64,000 bases of DNA from Elmis aenea (Eukaryota > Arthropoda > Insecta > Coleoptera > Elmidae): the NCBI GenBank assembly GCA_947652605.1, contig OX393581.1, positions 25,352,788 to 25,416,787 on the forward strand, written 5' to 3'. The notes beneath the pieces are model-generated. The model was not told the origin of the DNA and did no database searches. It worked only from the letters and a program-made list of their open reading frames with translations. Below are positions 11,822-24,422 of the stretch, piece by piece. Positions within the stretch are counted from its first letter, which is position 1. Each line of letters begins with the position of its first letter. The translations under genes were made by a program, and so were the position numbers.

Positions 11822-13340
11822 TACAGGGTGTCCCAGATTACATTTCCAGCATGGGGATCTCGCTTATTATAAGAGAGACAGGTTTGTTTAAATATATGAA
11901 ATATTTCTTAGTATGAGAGAAGCCACAATCAATTTTTAAAAGTACAAAATTCCTCGTGCTTTAAATGTTATAGCAAAATATATGAAAATGTCGAATTCAT
12001 TTTTTCTCTCATAACTTTTTTGTCTTAATCGTTGAAACAATTTTATTTGTACTTTCTTAAGGTACTTTTTAATGGAGAATGTAACTGTTATTTTACTTTT
12101 TTTTTAACACCTACCATTTTTGAGATGTTACCCCTAATTTCATTTTTTCTTATGGGCGGCGAAGTTGGCTATGGAATAGTTAGATGTGCTTTTTTTGCCT
12201 CTTTTAAATGAAATATTACTTGCTATATCTATTTTTATAAATAAGTCACAAAATAAAGAAAAGTCGTATTTTACCCATCATATATCAAGCTATCTATGAA
12301 AATAAAAACAAAAAACAAGTAATTAAATGTCAAATGAGAGTTACTATTTGTCTGCGGTATCATTTATTAGAATTTTATAGTATTGTTGTGTAATTCGATA
12401 GTCTTTGTAGCAAATTTGTTATCATATAATTATGGGCACATTTACAACTAGGTAATTAAAAATTTTAAATGTTGAAATGCTACATACTTTGCAATAGAAA
12501 CTGTGTAAAATAGATAATTCTAATTAATTATTGATTTGTATTGAATTTTTGGTTGGTTCCTCGAAAAAACAATATTCTTTTAAATTTATTTCCAAATTTC
12601 TGTAATTACGCACCCTTCGTTGCCTTTTCTCGGGATATAGCTTTAAGTATATTCGCTCAGCTTCTAAACAGTTTTTATGACAAAGAATTTAACATCTCAA
12701 CATGTCAAATTTTTCGCTATTTTGAAATGTAGCCATCATTATAACAATTACTACAAAGACTATCGAATTACACAAAAATACTATAAAATTCTAATATATG
12801 ATACCGCAGACAAATGGTAACTGTCATTTGACATTTAATTAGTTGTTTTTTGTTTTTATTTTCATAGATAGCTTGATATATGATGGGTAAAATACGATTT
12901 TTCTTCATTTTGCGACTTATTTATAAAAATAGGTATAGTAAGTAATATCTCATTTAAAAGAGGAAAAAAAGCACATCTAACTATTCCTTAGCCAACTTCG
13001 CGACCAATAAGAAAAAATGAAATTAGGGGTAACATCGCAAAAATGGTAGGTGTTAAAAAAAATCTAAAATAACAGTTACAGTATCCATTAAAAAGTACCT
13101 CAAAAAAAGTACAAATAAAATTGTTCTAACGATCCAGACAAAAAAGTTATGAGAGAAAAAAGAAATTCGACATTTTTATATTTTTTGCAATAACATCTGA
13201 AGCACGAGGAATTTGGTACTTTTACAGATTGATTGTGGCTTCTTTCATACTAAGGGTTAATTCATCTAATTTAAACAAACCTGTATCTCTTATAATAAGC
13301 GAGATCCCCATGCTGGTAATGTAATCTGAGACACCCTGTA
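11822..13340. mobile_element. Large snapback element, family B copy 1 (1.5 kb)
   Basis: The ends are TACAGGGTGTCCCAGATTAC and the inverse GTAATCTGAGACACCCTGTA. Two arms of roughly 600 bp, nearly complementary, flank a core of about 300 bp. Examples of pairing are GCATGGGGATCTCGCTTATT at about 11851 with its inverse at about 13295, and TTGTCTGCGGTATCA at about 12348 with its inverse at about 12800. The family recurs at 31571-32596. It is non-coding; frames inside it (such as 12541-12732) are chance. If transcribed it would make a long double-stranded hairpin RNA. Confidence 0.88.
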
Positions 13341-13779
13341 TTTATGCTACGTAACTTTTTTCTATGCGCAATAGAAATTTGTCATGAAGAATAATACACA
13401 GAATCAAATAACTCGTGCAATTAAAAAATTTGGACCTAAATAGATTTTGTTAGCTTTCATAAAAACGGCTACAGACCACTGAAATCTGTTTTAATATTGT
13501 CAATCAGTATGAAATTTTGCAACTTTTCTAAATGTAAACTATTATCTATCTCTCAAATTTAAATCAACCTATAAGTAACTCTTGTTTAAAAATATTATGA
13601 TAAACCTGCAAACATTATGATTTTTTTAAGTCATAAGGTATAGCCAACGTTGATTGTGTATCTGTTAATAAAAAATTAATAGGATTGATTATCGCACCTA
13701 ACTAAAAGTCCATAATGAATAGGCAGGCACCCAGAACAAAGCATAAATAAATTATATAAGTGTAGCACCCCTGGGATGG

Positions 13780-14380
13780 GGTTGTTAACTGCATCTCTAG
13801 CTGTTTAAAAAAATCCCGCCTGATTTATACTAACTAGACGGCGCTATAATGAGTCAAAATTGAGCATCAGGCCATAATTTCAAGTAGGGTGTATATTTTT
13901 GGTGTGAATATAGGTTTTGTGCTACTATTCACCACTGATTAGTGGAGTACTTTCAACACCTGGATATGCCAAGATTTTTCGTTTAAAAAGGTGTGTTTGC
14001 AAGGACTTTTAAACGAAAATTATCGATAGATTCCTCCACAAAAATCATGGGCTTTTGAATACTGCCGATGCTTCTAAACGGGTTCTTAATTTATCGATTT
14101 TTTAACGTCGCTAATTGCAAGAAAACTTATAAATATCGGTAGACCCACCTTTTTAAAAATCTCAGCAATATTTAATACCCGTATATCAGGTGCTAACTAG
14201 ACAAGGCGCCCGACAAACAAGCTGTCGTTACCTCCTAACCTATAATTTACACTTCGAACAGTTCGCGGTTACGAACTTAAACAAGAGGCCAATAGCAAAT
14301 TTGTATAATCAGTTTTATGGACTTAAAATGAATGGCGGGATTTCTTTCATAACGTGGTTGGGCTAAATCAGTTAACTACC
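13780..14380. mobile_element. Probable decayed foldback element
   Basis: GGTTGTTAACTG with AAATCCCGCC at 13779-13820 is matched in reverse by GGCGGGATTT with CAGTTAACTACC at 14334-14380. A smaller inverted pair, TTTTCGTTTAAAA / TTTTAAACGAAAA, lies at 13976-14019. Arm similarity is patchy and no target duplication is clear. Confidence 0.4.
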
Positions 14381-15423
14381 GTCAAACATTAGTGCCCTAA
14401 TTTTAAAATACGTGCTTGTAAACTCTTATTTTTCACCTAAGTCATTCAGAGGTCTAGAAGCTACCATTTTTTTTCCCTAGCTGCTCTTCTGAACATCTGA
14501 TATAATTGACATAATTTTTATGTGAGATTCAAATCTTACTTATAAATCTAAAAAGCAAAATTCAGTAATCGTCCAAGTAAATTTGTTAAAATAAAAATAT
14601 TATTGAGGAATTTAAACAGCAATTTTTTGTACTATCCTCTAAGTTTATTACCTTTAAATATACATCTAAGCTATTTGCCTTGTCTAGACATTTATAATTA
14701 TATCGCATGGTTAAGATTCACCGTAAAAGTAATGCTTGACGCATGAAAATAATTTTTTTCACGAAGAAGAAGGTTGCTTCGAAAGAGTGTATTCGTCACC
14801 TGGCCTCAGGTGCAAAAAGTACTGACCACGGCCCTGACTTTTATTTTAATGCTCACATACTACCCCCGTTCTATCGTGTAATCTACCAGTACAGCACAAT
14901 TTTAGCAAATTTTGTGTGATATGGTGCATGTAAGTATGTATAATAATTACCTGCTGGCAACGATATATCTTCACTTTATATATACTTACACAGATTGTTA
15001 TAATTGTGCAGTATTGAACTTTTATTATCTTTATCAGATTCTTCTTGCTTTGATCACTAAAGTTTTAAAAACAAATCTGTAAAGAGGTTAAAAAGTTTAA
15101 ACGACTCACTAACAAGCCTTTTATAATTGCGTTTTATTCCGAGAAAATTTTGCATATCAATACCTTACGTTAAAGTAGATTTGTGGGCGATATCAATAAT
15201 TGCCTCGCTTTAATGTTGCGATAAGTGACTTAAAATAATCTTAAACAAACTATGATCGGTAGCGATTTAGATTATGCACGCAATTCTAGATTTTTAAAGT
15301 TGTTTTAAATCTAAATAATTTTAACATGAGAGATTCTTACAGTAATTTCAAGTATAATGTGTGGAATAATCATCACAAAAATGTTAAACCATTCAATTTT
15401 AAACAATTTTGATTTGTTATAAA
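14381..15423. other. AT-rich DNA, no feature supported
   Basis: No frame longer than about 60 codons and no bounded repeat could be supported. Confidence 0.6.
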
Positions 15424-15903
15424 TAGGGCTCGAAACCGAAAAAAAAAATTCGTTAACGGATAACCGAAATCGAGAACTTTTTTTTTAATTAAAAACCGTT
15501 TTTTTCGTAAGAAAACCGGTAATCTGTAAAAAAAATACCGGTTATCTATAAAAAAAAACGATTTAACTTTTATCGGCTAATAAACCGGTGTTTGACATTA
15601 TTTAAAATTAGGAATGCTAACAATAAGTATGAAAAGATATTATCTATTTATAATTTTATAAAATATGTACAATCAAGCGTTCAGTAATGACTTCTGGTAA
15701 ACTAATCGCATTTAACACAGATATTGTATTTTTTTAAAGTGATGATTATTTAAAAAGTTGTTAAAAAACCGGTTTTGAATTATTTTGGTTAAAGGTTACC
15801 GTTTTTTTTGCCATTACAAATAATGGTCTAGGTTTCGGTTAAAAATCACTTTTACGGACAAAAAATAACGATTAACCGGTTAAAAAACTGATTTCATGCC
15901 CTG
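15424..15903. mobile_element. AACCGGTT-rich non-autonomous hAT element
   Basis: Termini TAGGGCTCGAAACC and, inverted, CAGGGCATGAAATC bound 480 bp rich in AACCGG and CGGTTA motifs. Flanks GTTATAAA and GTTTAAAA match at 6 of 8 positions, a decayed 8-bp duplication. The AACCGGTT-rich ends resemble those at 42489-43696 and 57838-59106. No transposase remains. Confidence 0.65.
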
Positions 15904-16139
15904 GTTTAAAAGATATTTTATAATATAGAAAAAAAGGTACGTTAATTCTTTCGCAAATGCTAAACGAGATAAGGCTTAGAAGCGAATTAATTAATTTTCT
16001 CAGAACTTTTAACGTAATTAAATTTTATCCTTGGGTTTATCCGTTGCAATTATGTAATGGATTTAAAACAAATTTAATTTGTTGCAACAGTTATTAACAC
16101 GAGTGGGAGATATCGAAGTTTTTATGTCGAATATCGATA

Positions 16140-16907
16140 TACAGGGTGATCCACATAGAAGGGCCACTATTGGGATCTCGTAAACGGTAAGAGCTACAAA
16201 GAAGTTTAAATTTGACAAATCATTCTCCTTTCTAAGACCTATTCATTGATGCTTTAATGTTTTAAAAAAATTCCTTGGCACGCTAGATAATAAACAAAAA
16301 ACAAAATAGGATTTTTTATCGTTAATAACTCAATTATACTTGATGGCACAAAAATATTTTGGGAAAAAAGTTGTAAATTTTTTTACGTACTGTGATATTA
16401 AAACATTCATTTGTTTTAATAATTGTTTAAATACATGGCACTCCTTAGCTTTATAGGAACTTTTTGATGAATTTTATTTGTTTTGAGCCTAATATCCAAA
16501 TAAATACATTAAACCTTATATTATTGAAAAGAGGGAAAAAATGCTTTTTCATGATGTCATAGCCAAGTATGGTTTCTTTTTACAAAAAAATACAAGTTTG
16601 TAATTTATCTAAGAATTTAAACAATATTGATACAAATGAATGTTTTCATTTTACAGTGCGTAAAAAAATCTACAACTTTTTTCCCAAAAATTATTTTGAA
16701 CCATCAAGTATAACCGAGTTATTAACAATTTTAAAAAAACAAATATAGTTTTTTTTTTATTATCTAGCGTGCAATAGAATTTTTTTAAAGCTTTAAAGCT
16801 CAACTGAAGGTCTTAGAAAATGAAACAATTTATCTAATTTAACATCTTTGTAGCGTTTATCGTTAACGAAATCCTAATAGTGGCTTTTTTAAGTGGACTA
16901 CCCTGTA
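16140..16907. mobile_element. Snapback element inserted in an ATCGAT-rich repeat
   Basis: It starts TACAGGGTGATCCACATAG and ends with the inverse GTGGACTACCCTGTA. Arms pair along about 300 bp (TTTACGTACTGTGATATTAA near 16381 pairs with TTTTACAGTGCGTAAAAAAA near 16650). The subterminal motif CTATTGGGATCTCGTAAACG is a variant of the one in family B. Flanking DNA on both sides carries TATCGA motifs, so it interrupted an older ATCGAT-rich sequence. Confidence 0.8.
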
Positions 16908-16972
16908 TATCGAAATATCGATGTACATCGAATACCGATATATCGATAAATATCGAGTATCGATAAATATGA
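16908..16972. repeat. ATCGAT-rich cluster
   Basis: About ten ATCGA or ATCGATA units occur within 65 bp, and fragments of the same motif sit left of the snapback at 16108-16139. It may be the remnant of a repeat split by that insertion. Confidence 0.6.
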
Positions 16973-17174
16973 AACAATCGCCAGACCTAATTCGCTCACC
17001 ACTTAATGGACTTTCTATGCATTGTAAGGTTAACATCTTAAATAAATAAGTTAATTAATAGTAGATACAATATTGCTTATGACGTTTTCTGAAACTCTCT
17101 TGTCATGTTTCGTCTTTCATTGATAGTAAAAGCAATTTATTGCCAAGTCTTTCCTTAATTTTTCGTATTTGTGA

Positions 17175-17596
17175 TACAGTGTGACCCATTTCAAAGCGGA
17201 TCACCACTATAAAAAGTTTATTTATGGTCCGATTTACATGAATTTTTTTTTTAACGATAAAACATCAAAAACTGTACTTTGGCGTCCCATTTTCAAATTC
17301 AGTTTAAACATAGCATACTATGTTTTTTTTTCTATGTCAATATTAACAAAATTTGTTTAGCGATTTTTTTATTTAAAATCTGACTACACCACTGGATTCA
17401 GAATGCCCTCAAATGGGTTTGTACCGAATTTCATGAAAAATATTTATTATTAATTCTTTGTATTTTTGTATCTTTTCTTGTAATAGGGTGCCAAAGTACA
17501 GTTTTTGATGCTTTATCGTTTAAAAAAAATTCATGTAAATCGGACCATAAATAAACTTTTTATAGGGTGATCCGCTTTGAATTGGGTCACACTGTA
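17175..17596. mobile_element. Snapback element, TACAGTGTGACCC ends
   Basis: TACAGTGTGACCCATTTCAA and the inverse TTGAATTGGGTCACACTGTA bound 422 bp. Arms of about 110 bp pair closely: AAAAAGTTTATTTATGGTCC is matched by GGACCATAAATAAACTTTTT. It is compact and well preserved; TA flanks the CAGTG ends. No coding potential. Confidence 0.85.
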
Positions 17597-17823
17597 TGTA
17601 TGCGAATAAATTTATTTAATTTTTAGGTATTTACTGTGAAAAAATTGTAACGATCTATCTACGAAACATTAGTGAAACAGAAGCTGCCAACGAACTGCAT
17701 TTTAATGAACTCTGTCCCATATTATTTTTAATATTTTTATTCTCATTTCATGCATATGTGAATAGAAAAAAAAGAAAGAAAAACTCAGAGATTTTTGTTG
17801 CTAATCGCATTGATAAAAAAAAT
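17597..17823. other. AT-rich spacer
   Basis: No feature supported. Confidence 0.5.
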
Positions 17824-17905
17824 AACAGTAACCTCTCGATTTGGCAGACCTCGATTTAACGAACTTTGGATTTAACTGATCGAATTTTCGGTCTGTTAGT
17901 CATAT
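17824..17905. mobile_element. Possible pogo/Tigger-type terminus
   Basis: CAGTAACCTCTCGATTTGGC followed by GACCTCGATTTAACGAAC and GGATTTAACTGATCG resembles the terminal repeat style of pogo/Tigger elements (CAGT, then repeated TCGATTTAACGA-like text). Only one end is seen. This is inference from style. Confidence 0.3.
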
Positions 17906-19439
17906 GTGAAAATTAACACCCTGTTAGTTTAACGGCGCATGAATAATAAATTAATTTTAAATGTTACCAATTCTTATTACTGTTTTTAAGTTTATGATCA
18001 GTGGAGCGAAATTAATAATCCCTTTTTAGCGGTAATTTAACTCTTCTTGACTCGGAATTTATCAAAGGAGTTTGCCCAAGTTTAGCAACTGCCGCAAAAC
18101 TGTAAGGATATGGTTAAAAAGTCCCATTTGCTTTTGCAAACCGTTCAACACTTGTCACTTAGTCCTGAAGTAGCCAAACAAAGAATTCGACAAACTGAAA
18201 CATTTTTGCATAACATTCAATACCTTTCAAAGGCGAAAATAAAGCTTGCAGTCCGTTTCTGTAGAAATCTCGACCATAACGTGGGCCGGCAGCTTTTGAT
18301 TTTTAGTTCACTACCGGTCAAGTGCAAATTTCGCAAACACTTATTTACTAAAGCAACCCTTTTGTCAAGTGATTTGTAAACATGCTAGGTAGTACTTGAG
18401 AATGTTCGTAGCCAAAATAATAGTAGATTGGCGCCAATCGGACTAACCCTCACAGTGGGTGCTTTAAAATAAGGGTTAATGTTACATTAAAAATTGGCTT
18501 CGTGTATTTTTGGGAAACATCTCAAACTGTGAATTTAATCTATTGAAGTATAATTAATGGTGTTATAATTTTAATAAGGAATAGCTTCACATTATTTTTT
18601 ATTTATTCATTTAAATTATGACCTAATGTATCCAAATTTAGATGATTTATACTCTGTAGGCACGAAACCTCGTATCCATTTATATTTTATTAATGCTTGG
18701 ATGGATTAGATATACCTAAAAACATTTATTGGTAGCTGAATTGAAATAATCAAGTAACAAACGAAATTCTTCACGTTTGTTGCACGTTTAAAGATGAGGA
18801 ACTTTTTGATTTTCACTTTACTAGTCCTGCAAAAAGCTTAATATTAATAGGTATGAACTGTTTGTTATATCGTAGCAAATTGCTTATTTATCTAATACCG
18901 TCTTAACCCTTCTAATGCAATTTTCAGGTAGTTTTGTAAATATTTTAAATTGCTTATGTTATTTTCTAAACCAGTGCCTCCTTTGTCGAATTTAGTTGTG
19001 CAAATGTAGTGCAACCGTAGATAACATGATAACAAATCGTAGGAAAGGTTCTTAATTCAGAAACGGCTTTAAGTAAATACCGACTAGGTCAGCAACAAGC
19101 TAGTACTTAAGAACCAACTGTTCAAAAACTCCTTTGATTATATAAAATTTGGAACTTCTGTAACTGTATCAAATAATGAAAGATTTTTTAAAATTGTGGC
19201 AATGTTTTAAAGCTTATACATTAAGCGATTTCTTAAAAATGTTATACACATCTAAAAAAAATTATCAGGTTTCTGAACAACTAAAGGTGGATATATATAG
19301 CATCTAGTGTGTACAACATTTTTATTAACTATCAAGCCAATCGCAAAAATTTCGTATGTAGGTACTTCGAATTGTTTCAAAAACTTTGGAACCTGTAATC
19401 TTTTTTAGTCTCTGAAGTAGATATGTGTTTTTTAAAGCG
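17906..19439. other. AT-rich DNA, one unconvincing ORF
   Basis: An ATG-initiated frame of 89 codons (18110-18379) has no known motif, no obvious splice context and no homolog in the window. I do not support it as a gene. Confidence 0.5.
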
Positions 19440-19935
19440 TTCCTAGGTCCAAATGTTGCTATATTTTGCTTCTTTGTGCTTTAAGAATTCTTTAATTTAG
19501 ATTAACCGTTTTCCCTTATAAATAAAAAACTGAACTCTGGGGCAACTTAATGCTATCCCGGACTTTTTCACCAAATTCAGTTGTTTTGATGTTAATCCTT
19601 AGTGCTTTGTTTGTGCCTATTTGTGCTTCAAGAAATTTTTTACTTCGATTAGCCATCCCACCATTATAAAAAAAAAAAACACTGGACCCCGTGGTAACTT
19701 CTCGCCATCCCGGACTTTTCCACTAAACTCAATTATCTTGATGCCAATTCTTAATGCTTTATTTGTGCTTCAAAAATTGTTAAATTTCGATTAACCGTTC
19801 TCTCTTTATAAATAAAAAACTGAACTCCGGAGTAACTTCACGCCATGCTTCAATAATTGTTGCTCAATATTAAAACATTTTTGTGCAACGATGGAATAGT
19901 TGAACTTCGGGGCAACTATTCACGTTGTCTAATCC
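19440..19935 (+). repeat. Diverged tandem repeat, unit about 145 bp
   Basis: Three units can be aligned by GATTAACCGTT...ATAAATAAAAAACTGAACTC at 19499, 19647 and 19789, each followed by a GGGGCAACTT...CCATCCCGGACTTTT-like stretch. Spacings are 148 and 142 bp. A partial fourth unit ends near 19920 (GTTGAACTTCGGGGCAACT). Units differ by many substitutions, so the array is old. Confidence 0.75.
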
Positions 19936-20600
19936 ATAACTTTTACACAGATTTTAATATTCTTGGTCATTTTATATGGTGATTTACGTATACTTTATTG
20001 TGCTCTTTAATTTTTTCTCTTACGATCTCTCGTTATCTCGTTATGACCCAAAAGCTTAGGAACGAACGCATTTGTTATTGGATGGTAAAGCTAAGTGATT
20101 TTTTCGTTAATATTTAAATACATAAACGCATGTTACTTAAACGTTATTTTTAAAGCTTGGTACCCTTAAAGTTTCACTAATATTAATTTTTTTTAAATTT
20201 GTAAATGATTTGTTGGAAAATTTACTTAAGAATTAAATTAAGGTGTAGCTTTTATATTTTGTATTTTAAAATTTTGGTCTATTGCCAGATGGGTTTTAAG
20301 CTTTTAAGTAACAATAAAAACTATTTATGCATGTACCCATCTGTCTTACTGTAATTGACCCAATAAGGTAAAACAAATTTATAAAAAATTTCAATTCAAA
20401 ATAATTATTAAAATTTAGTCATTTCTAAGCTATTTTCAGTTATAAATAACAACGTAAAATTACATGAATTCGATAGACAGAACTTCGACTAAAGAGTTTT
20501 ATTACTTAAACTGTAGTAACAATACTAGTACAACAAATAATACTCATAACAAAATATATCATTTGGATCAAGATATCCAACTATAGTTAAATAACATCTT
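19936..20600. other. AT-rich DNA, no feature supported
   Basis: No bounded repeat or reading frame. Confidence 0.6.
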
Positions 20601-20608
20601 GTTAAACT

Positions 20609-21373
20609 TAGGCCTACCACACGTCCCGGTTTGGCCGGGACAGTCCCGGTTTAGAGGTTATGTCCCGGTGTCCCGGTCGTTTTCGCGTTTGTCCCGGTTT
20701 CTGAAAAAAATATATTCCGCGCCAATTTTTTTGTGAAATACCTATGTCCGCGCGGGTAACAGAAAAGCGCGAGGAGCTAAGAAACATATTTTCAGTCATT
20801 TTGTTGTGAAAAGTCTTTGCGCGGGTGTTGTAGGGTTGCCAATTGCACGCTTTTAGGGCGGATATACACGTTTTCGTATTAATATGTATGCTGTACGCAT
20901 GCCATTAAAAATATTCATAGTAATGTTCGCTTTTTGTTTATAAACTTTTGAGCTATTTGAACAAGCAACATAAAATAAATTTAAAGCACAAGCTTAGGTA
21001 TGTTTTTAAAATATCTGACTGAAAAGTGTTGCTTTTATAAATTCATCTTAATATTATATTTGTAGTTACTATAACCTGTACCTACCTAAATAGATATTAG
21101 TGAAAGTTTATACCTTTATTACGAATAATTTTGTAGAAGGTGGGGGCAATCTAATTTGAAAAAAACCGGAAAAAATTCTGCCATAAATCTGTAATTTTGG
21201 ATGATGGTAAAGTAGTCTAACTTTGCAATAAAAAATAAAACACGTGTGAACTTTTTAAATTAAAAACATCACCTGCGGCGCATTTTGCCCCCCCCACTTT
21301 TTTTTGCATATGTCTTGTTAAAAAAAAAGGCCGTCGTGTCCCGGTTTGACTTTACGAAAATATGATAGGCCTA
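20609..21373. mobile_element. GTCCCGG-rich hAT-like element, perfect 8-bp target duplication
   Basis: Terminal TAGGCCTACCA and, inverted, TGATAGGCCTA bound 765 bp flanked by identical GTTAAACT at 20601-20608 and 21374-21381. The left end has five close GTCCCGG motifs in about 90 bp and the right end one, a typical hAT subterminal binding pattern. The interior contains CGCGCGGGTAACAG-type GC-rich text and no transposase. The 61-codon minus-strand frame at the left end is the repeat translated, not a gene. Confidence 0.9.
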
Positions 21374-21381
21374 GTTAAACT

Positions 21382-22510
21382 ACAAATATAAATAAACTTT
21401 AAAGAACACCCAAAATTAAAGTATAACAACTTACCGATAAAAAAAATTGATTTATGATTGTATTTTCTCAAAAATAAAACAAAGCATATCAAAAGTATAA
21501 GGTCAGCTTTAGTTACATCATACAAAAAACAATATAAAACATACATATACGTATATTCATGTAAATATTTTTAAACACCTTTTGTTTTATTCAATCAAAT
21601 AAGAAATATAGGCATCATAAAAATTATAATTAAAAATTTTTATAAATTTTAAAATTAAGCATTCCAAGATGTTCAAAGCTTTGCAACTCTTTTTTGAATA
21701 AAGTAAATTAACTACATAGTTTAAAATAGCATTTTGCATATTTCGATGTGGTTAAGTACTTGAGTAAAATTTGGTGCAAAAATACCAAAAATTGTTGTTT
21801 GTGATCATTCATATGCTTTTTTAGGGGCAATAGCAATATCACTTGCACTAATGACCCTGTTATTTTTTTCTCACATAGCATGTTAGATATATCGCACATG
21901 GACATGCACTGTTTGTTAAAATTTTCATGTTTAGAGTCATGCAACGGCTCGAAGACCACACACAACGTAAAAATAAATCCGCTGGTGTCTGGAACTGAAA
22001 AGATTAGGTGGTGTTAAGAGCGGCACTTAAAATTTTGCGGGCAATTTGTGCGATTACTTCTGATCAACTGAGCGACACCAATCACAAACGGTCAAAATAT
22101 ACAGTAGCGTTTTCGCTTTGTCTCGAAACTTTTTTACTATTTATCTGTAACATATTCACGGCCAAATTTAAACAATGTCATTTCGTTATTATATATAAAT
22201 TTCCGCAAACCACAAACAAAATAAAAACTATTTTTGCGCACGTAAAGCAAAATATAATGATATCTGTTTAAAAATTTCTTAAATATGTAATGACAATAAT
22301 TTCGCAAGTATTTTTGTGAACCAAAAGTCGTTATGTTTTGATTACAATAATTCCTTCCGCTGTGCAATATTAAATGAATGTTAAAGCGTCAATAATTATC
22401 GCTAAATATGCATTTCTTATTACAGTTTGAGTATTTTGAAGGCAGTCAAGTTGTACTGTGCCGTACTGCGAATATTAGGGTAGCACTAAAAAACGCTGCG
22501 TAATTTTCAG
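21382..22510. other. AT-rich DNA with several short frames
   Basis: Frames at 21708-21965 (minus) and 22008-22271 (plus) were read. The latter has a hydrophobic stretch (VAFSLCLETFLLFICNIF) and could belong with the next entry, but no family or splice pair could be assigned. Confidence 0.4.
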
Positions 22511-22810
22511 GCCAATTTAGTAGCAGTGGTGAAAATTATCGAAATAATTGTTCTAGGTCTCACGTACCCCGAAATCATCAACGAATTACAGCAATTGCTT
22601 CATAGCGGCTCATCTTATACGCTTTTTTTGATGTGGCTGGTTCTAAACATGAAATTATTGTTGCTAATGTACCTTTTTGTACAGATCTGCGCGTTGCTTT
22701 ACAATTATTATTGTAAGATTATCAGGGGCTTACAATCGTGCAATGATTTGAGAAAAAGATTACATTGGACAATAATTTTTTTTGTTTTTGTTTTCAAGAT
22801 ACGAAAGTAA
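22511..22810 (+). CDS. Possible membrane-protein exon (chemoreceptor-like?); weak candidate
   Basis: An acceptor-like GTAATTTTCAG precedes GCC at 22511, and the frame then stays open for 99 codons to a TAA. The product has a polar stretch (EIINELQQLLHSGSSYTLF) followed by about 35 mainly hydrophobic residues, including LLLLMYLFVQICALLY, a plausible membrane span, and a second hydrophobic end. An LH-x(n)-N-x(n)-LL pattern before a membrane segment is reminiscent of insect gustatory receptors, but no diagnostic C-terminal motif is present. The family name is speculation; the frame could be fortuitous. Confidence 0.22.
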   Translation, partial: ANLVAVVKIIEIIVLGLTYPEIINELQQLLHSGSSYTLFLMWLVLNMKLLLLMYLFVQICALLYNYYCKIIRGLQSCNDLRKRLHWTIIFFVFVFKIRK

Positions 22811-23290
22811 TCTGTTACTCTACTTTTTTCTGCAATAGTAACATTAGACACGTGTATAAATGATTCGTGGAGTAATGTTTATACAAAATCGTAGTTTTTT
22901 GAATTTTTTGTTTTTGGCCATTAAGTTTTAATCCAAATTTAAATAATTTTGTACAAATGTTTAAGATATTAACGGGATAATTTGGTTTTTGCTTTCGCTC
23001 CACGTAGTTTTTTTACAAATATTTAACAATTTTGAGGTCCTCCAAATGCATTTATAATTTTTTTTTTTTAAAACAGCCATCAAGCAATAAACTTATAATA
23101 AACTGAAAGAAAACTTTATTTATGTTATTTAAACAAAAGAGTAAGGCTGTGGTTGATAAAAGTTAGATCGAAAATATTCAGCCGAGTGCCAAATTGCAAA
23201 TATTTTGGTGTACAAATCGATTATCAATTATCGTGGTCCTTACATTATAAGCATTTGTGGGGGGAAAAAATGCCAATGATTGGTGCTAAA
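22811..23290. other. AT-rich spacer
   Basis: No feature supported. Confidence 0.55.
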
Positions 23291-24422
23291 TACAGTGCTG
23301 CGCAAAAGTATGAAAAGGATTTTTAAAAAAAAAACGATTTAAACGTAAAAATGGTTAAATTACATCTTCATTATAAAAAATAACGAAAATTCGTAAGGAA
23401 AAGATAAAATTATAACTTTCTTGTTTTCATCTTTGTTCCAAAATTACCGTTGTCCACCTTCATAGCCTACTCGAAAATATTACGTTGCCCTAATAATTAA
23501 TAATAAAATCGCGATATCTCGAAAAATATCAGTTTTAGGCTATTAGGTATAAAATATTGTAAACGTTTTTGAAATGTAATCAAATTTTCTACAAGACTGT
23601 TTAAAAACAGGGTGTTGAATTTAACAAAATTGAATTATCGATGTTTAAGGTTTCACAAGTTTGACCAAACGTAAAAAACACCCTGTATAATATTTTGAAA
23701 ATGGAACTAGTGCAAAGTGTGAATTAATCTACTGTTAATCTAATTTTCAAACGAAATTGTACTTCCTTTTTAAAGAACTTAAATGTTAAAAAAATGAAAG
23801 TGCCGTATCGCTCGCAAATAATCATAAGAAACGAAATAACTTCAAAAATATTATATTTAGACTAAAAACATGCTTAACAACTTTGAAAGATAATTAAATT
23901 TTCTACAAGAAAATGTAAAAATATATAGGGTGTTCCATTTAAAAAAAAAGACTTACATGAGTTTAAAGTTTAGCGAAATGGACCGAGTATAACGAACACC
24001 CTGTATATTATTTTAAAAATGTAACTAGTCAGCAATCACTATGACACTATTGTCTAATAAATTACCAGAGTAAATTGCTCTGGTGTTGTTATGTTAATAA
24101 ATATAAATATTTTTATAAAGGTCTGCATCTGTCAAAATTTTCAAAAAAACGTTAATAACTCAAAAACGGTTCATTTTAGACATAATCAACCTATAATATT
24201 TTTTAAAGAGAATTTAATTTTACATCCAAAAATATACAGGGTGTTCCATATAAAAAAACAATGTTTGGTATCAGAGCGCAAAAACAAAACACTGTGTATA
24301 GTTGAAAATAATTCTAGGTTATGTAGTAAATAATTATAAACAACTTTTATAATTAACTTTTTTTAATATTATCACTAATAACAGAGCTATCGAATAAATC
24401 GTCTTGGCTGGGACACCCTGTA
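23291..24422. mobile_element. Composite repeat: half of foldback family C joined to an ACACCCTGTA-ended repeat
   Basis: The left end TACAGTGCTGCGCAAAAGTA matches the termini of the complete foldback at 28891-30412, and 23353-23760 aligns with 29823-30200 (shared CCTTCATAGCCTACT, ATAAAATCGCGATATCTC, ATCGATGTTTAA). From about 23800 the sequence switches to a different repeat that reappears, reverse-complemented, at 54532-55150 and ends GGGACACCCTGTA. Internal ACACCCTGTA or ACAGGGTGTTCC motifs sit at about 23684, 23925, 23996 and 24236. It looks like a chimera or nested insertion. Confidence 0.72.

Noticed and set aside
18110..18379. 89-codon ATG-initiated frame
   Set aside because: No motif, no splice context, no hydrophobic or repeat structure, and a length that chance allows in 64 kb.
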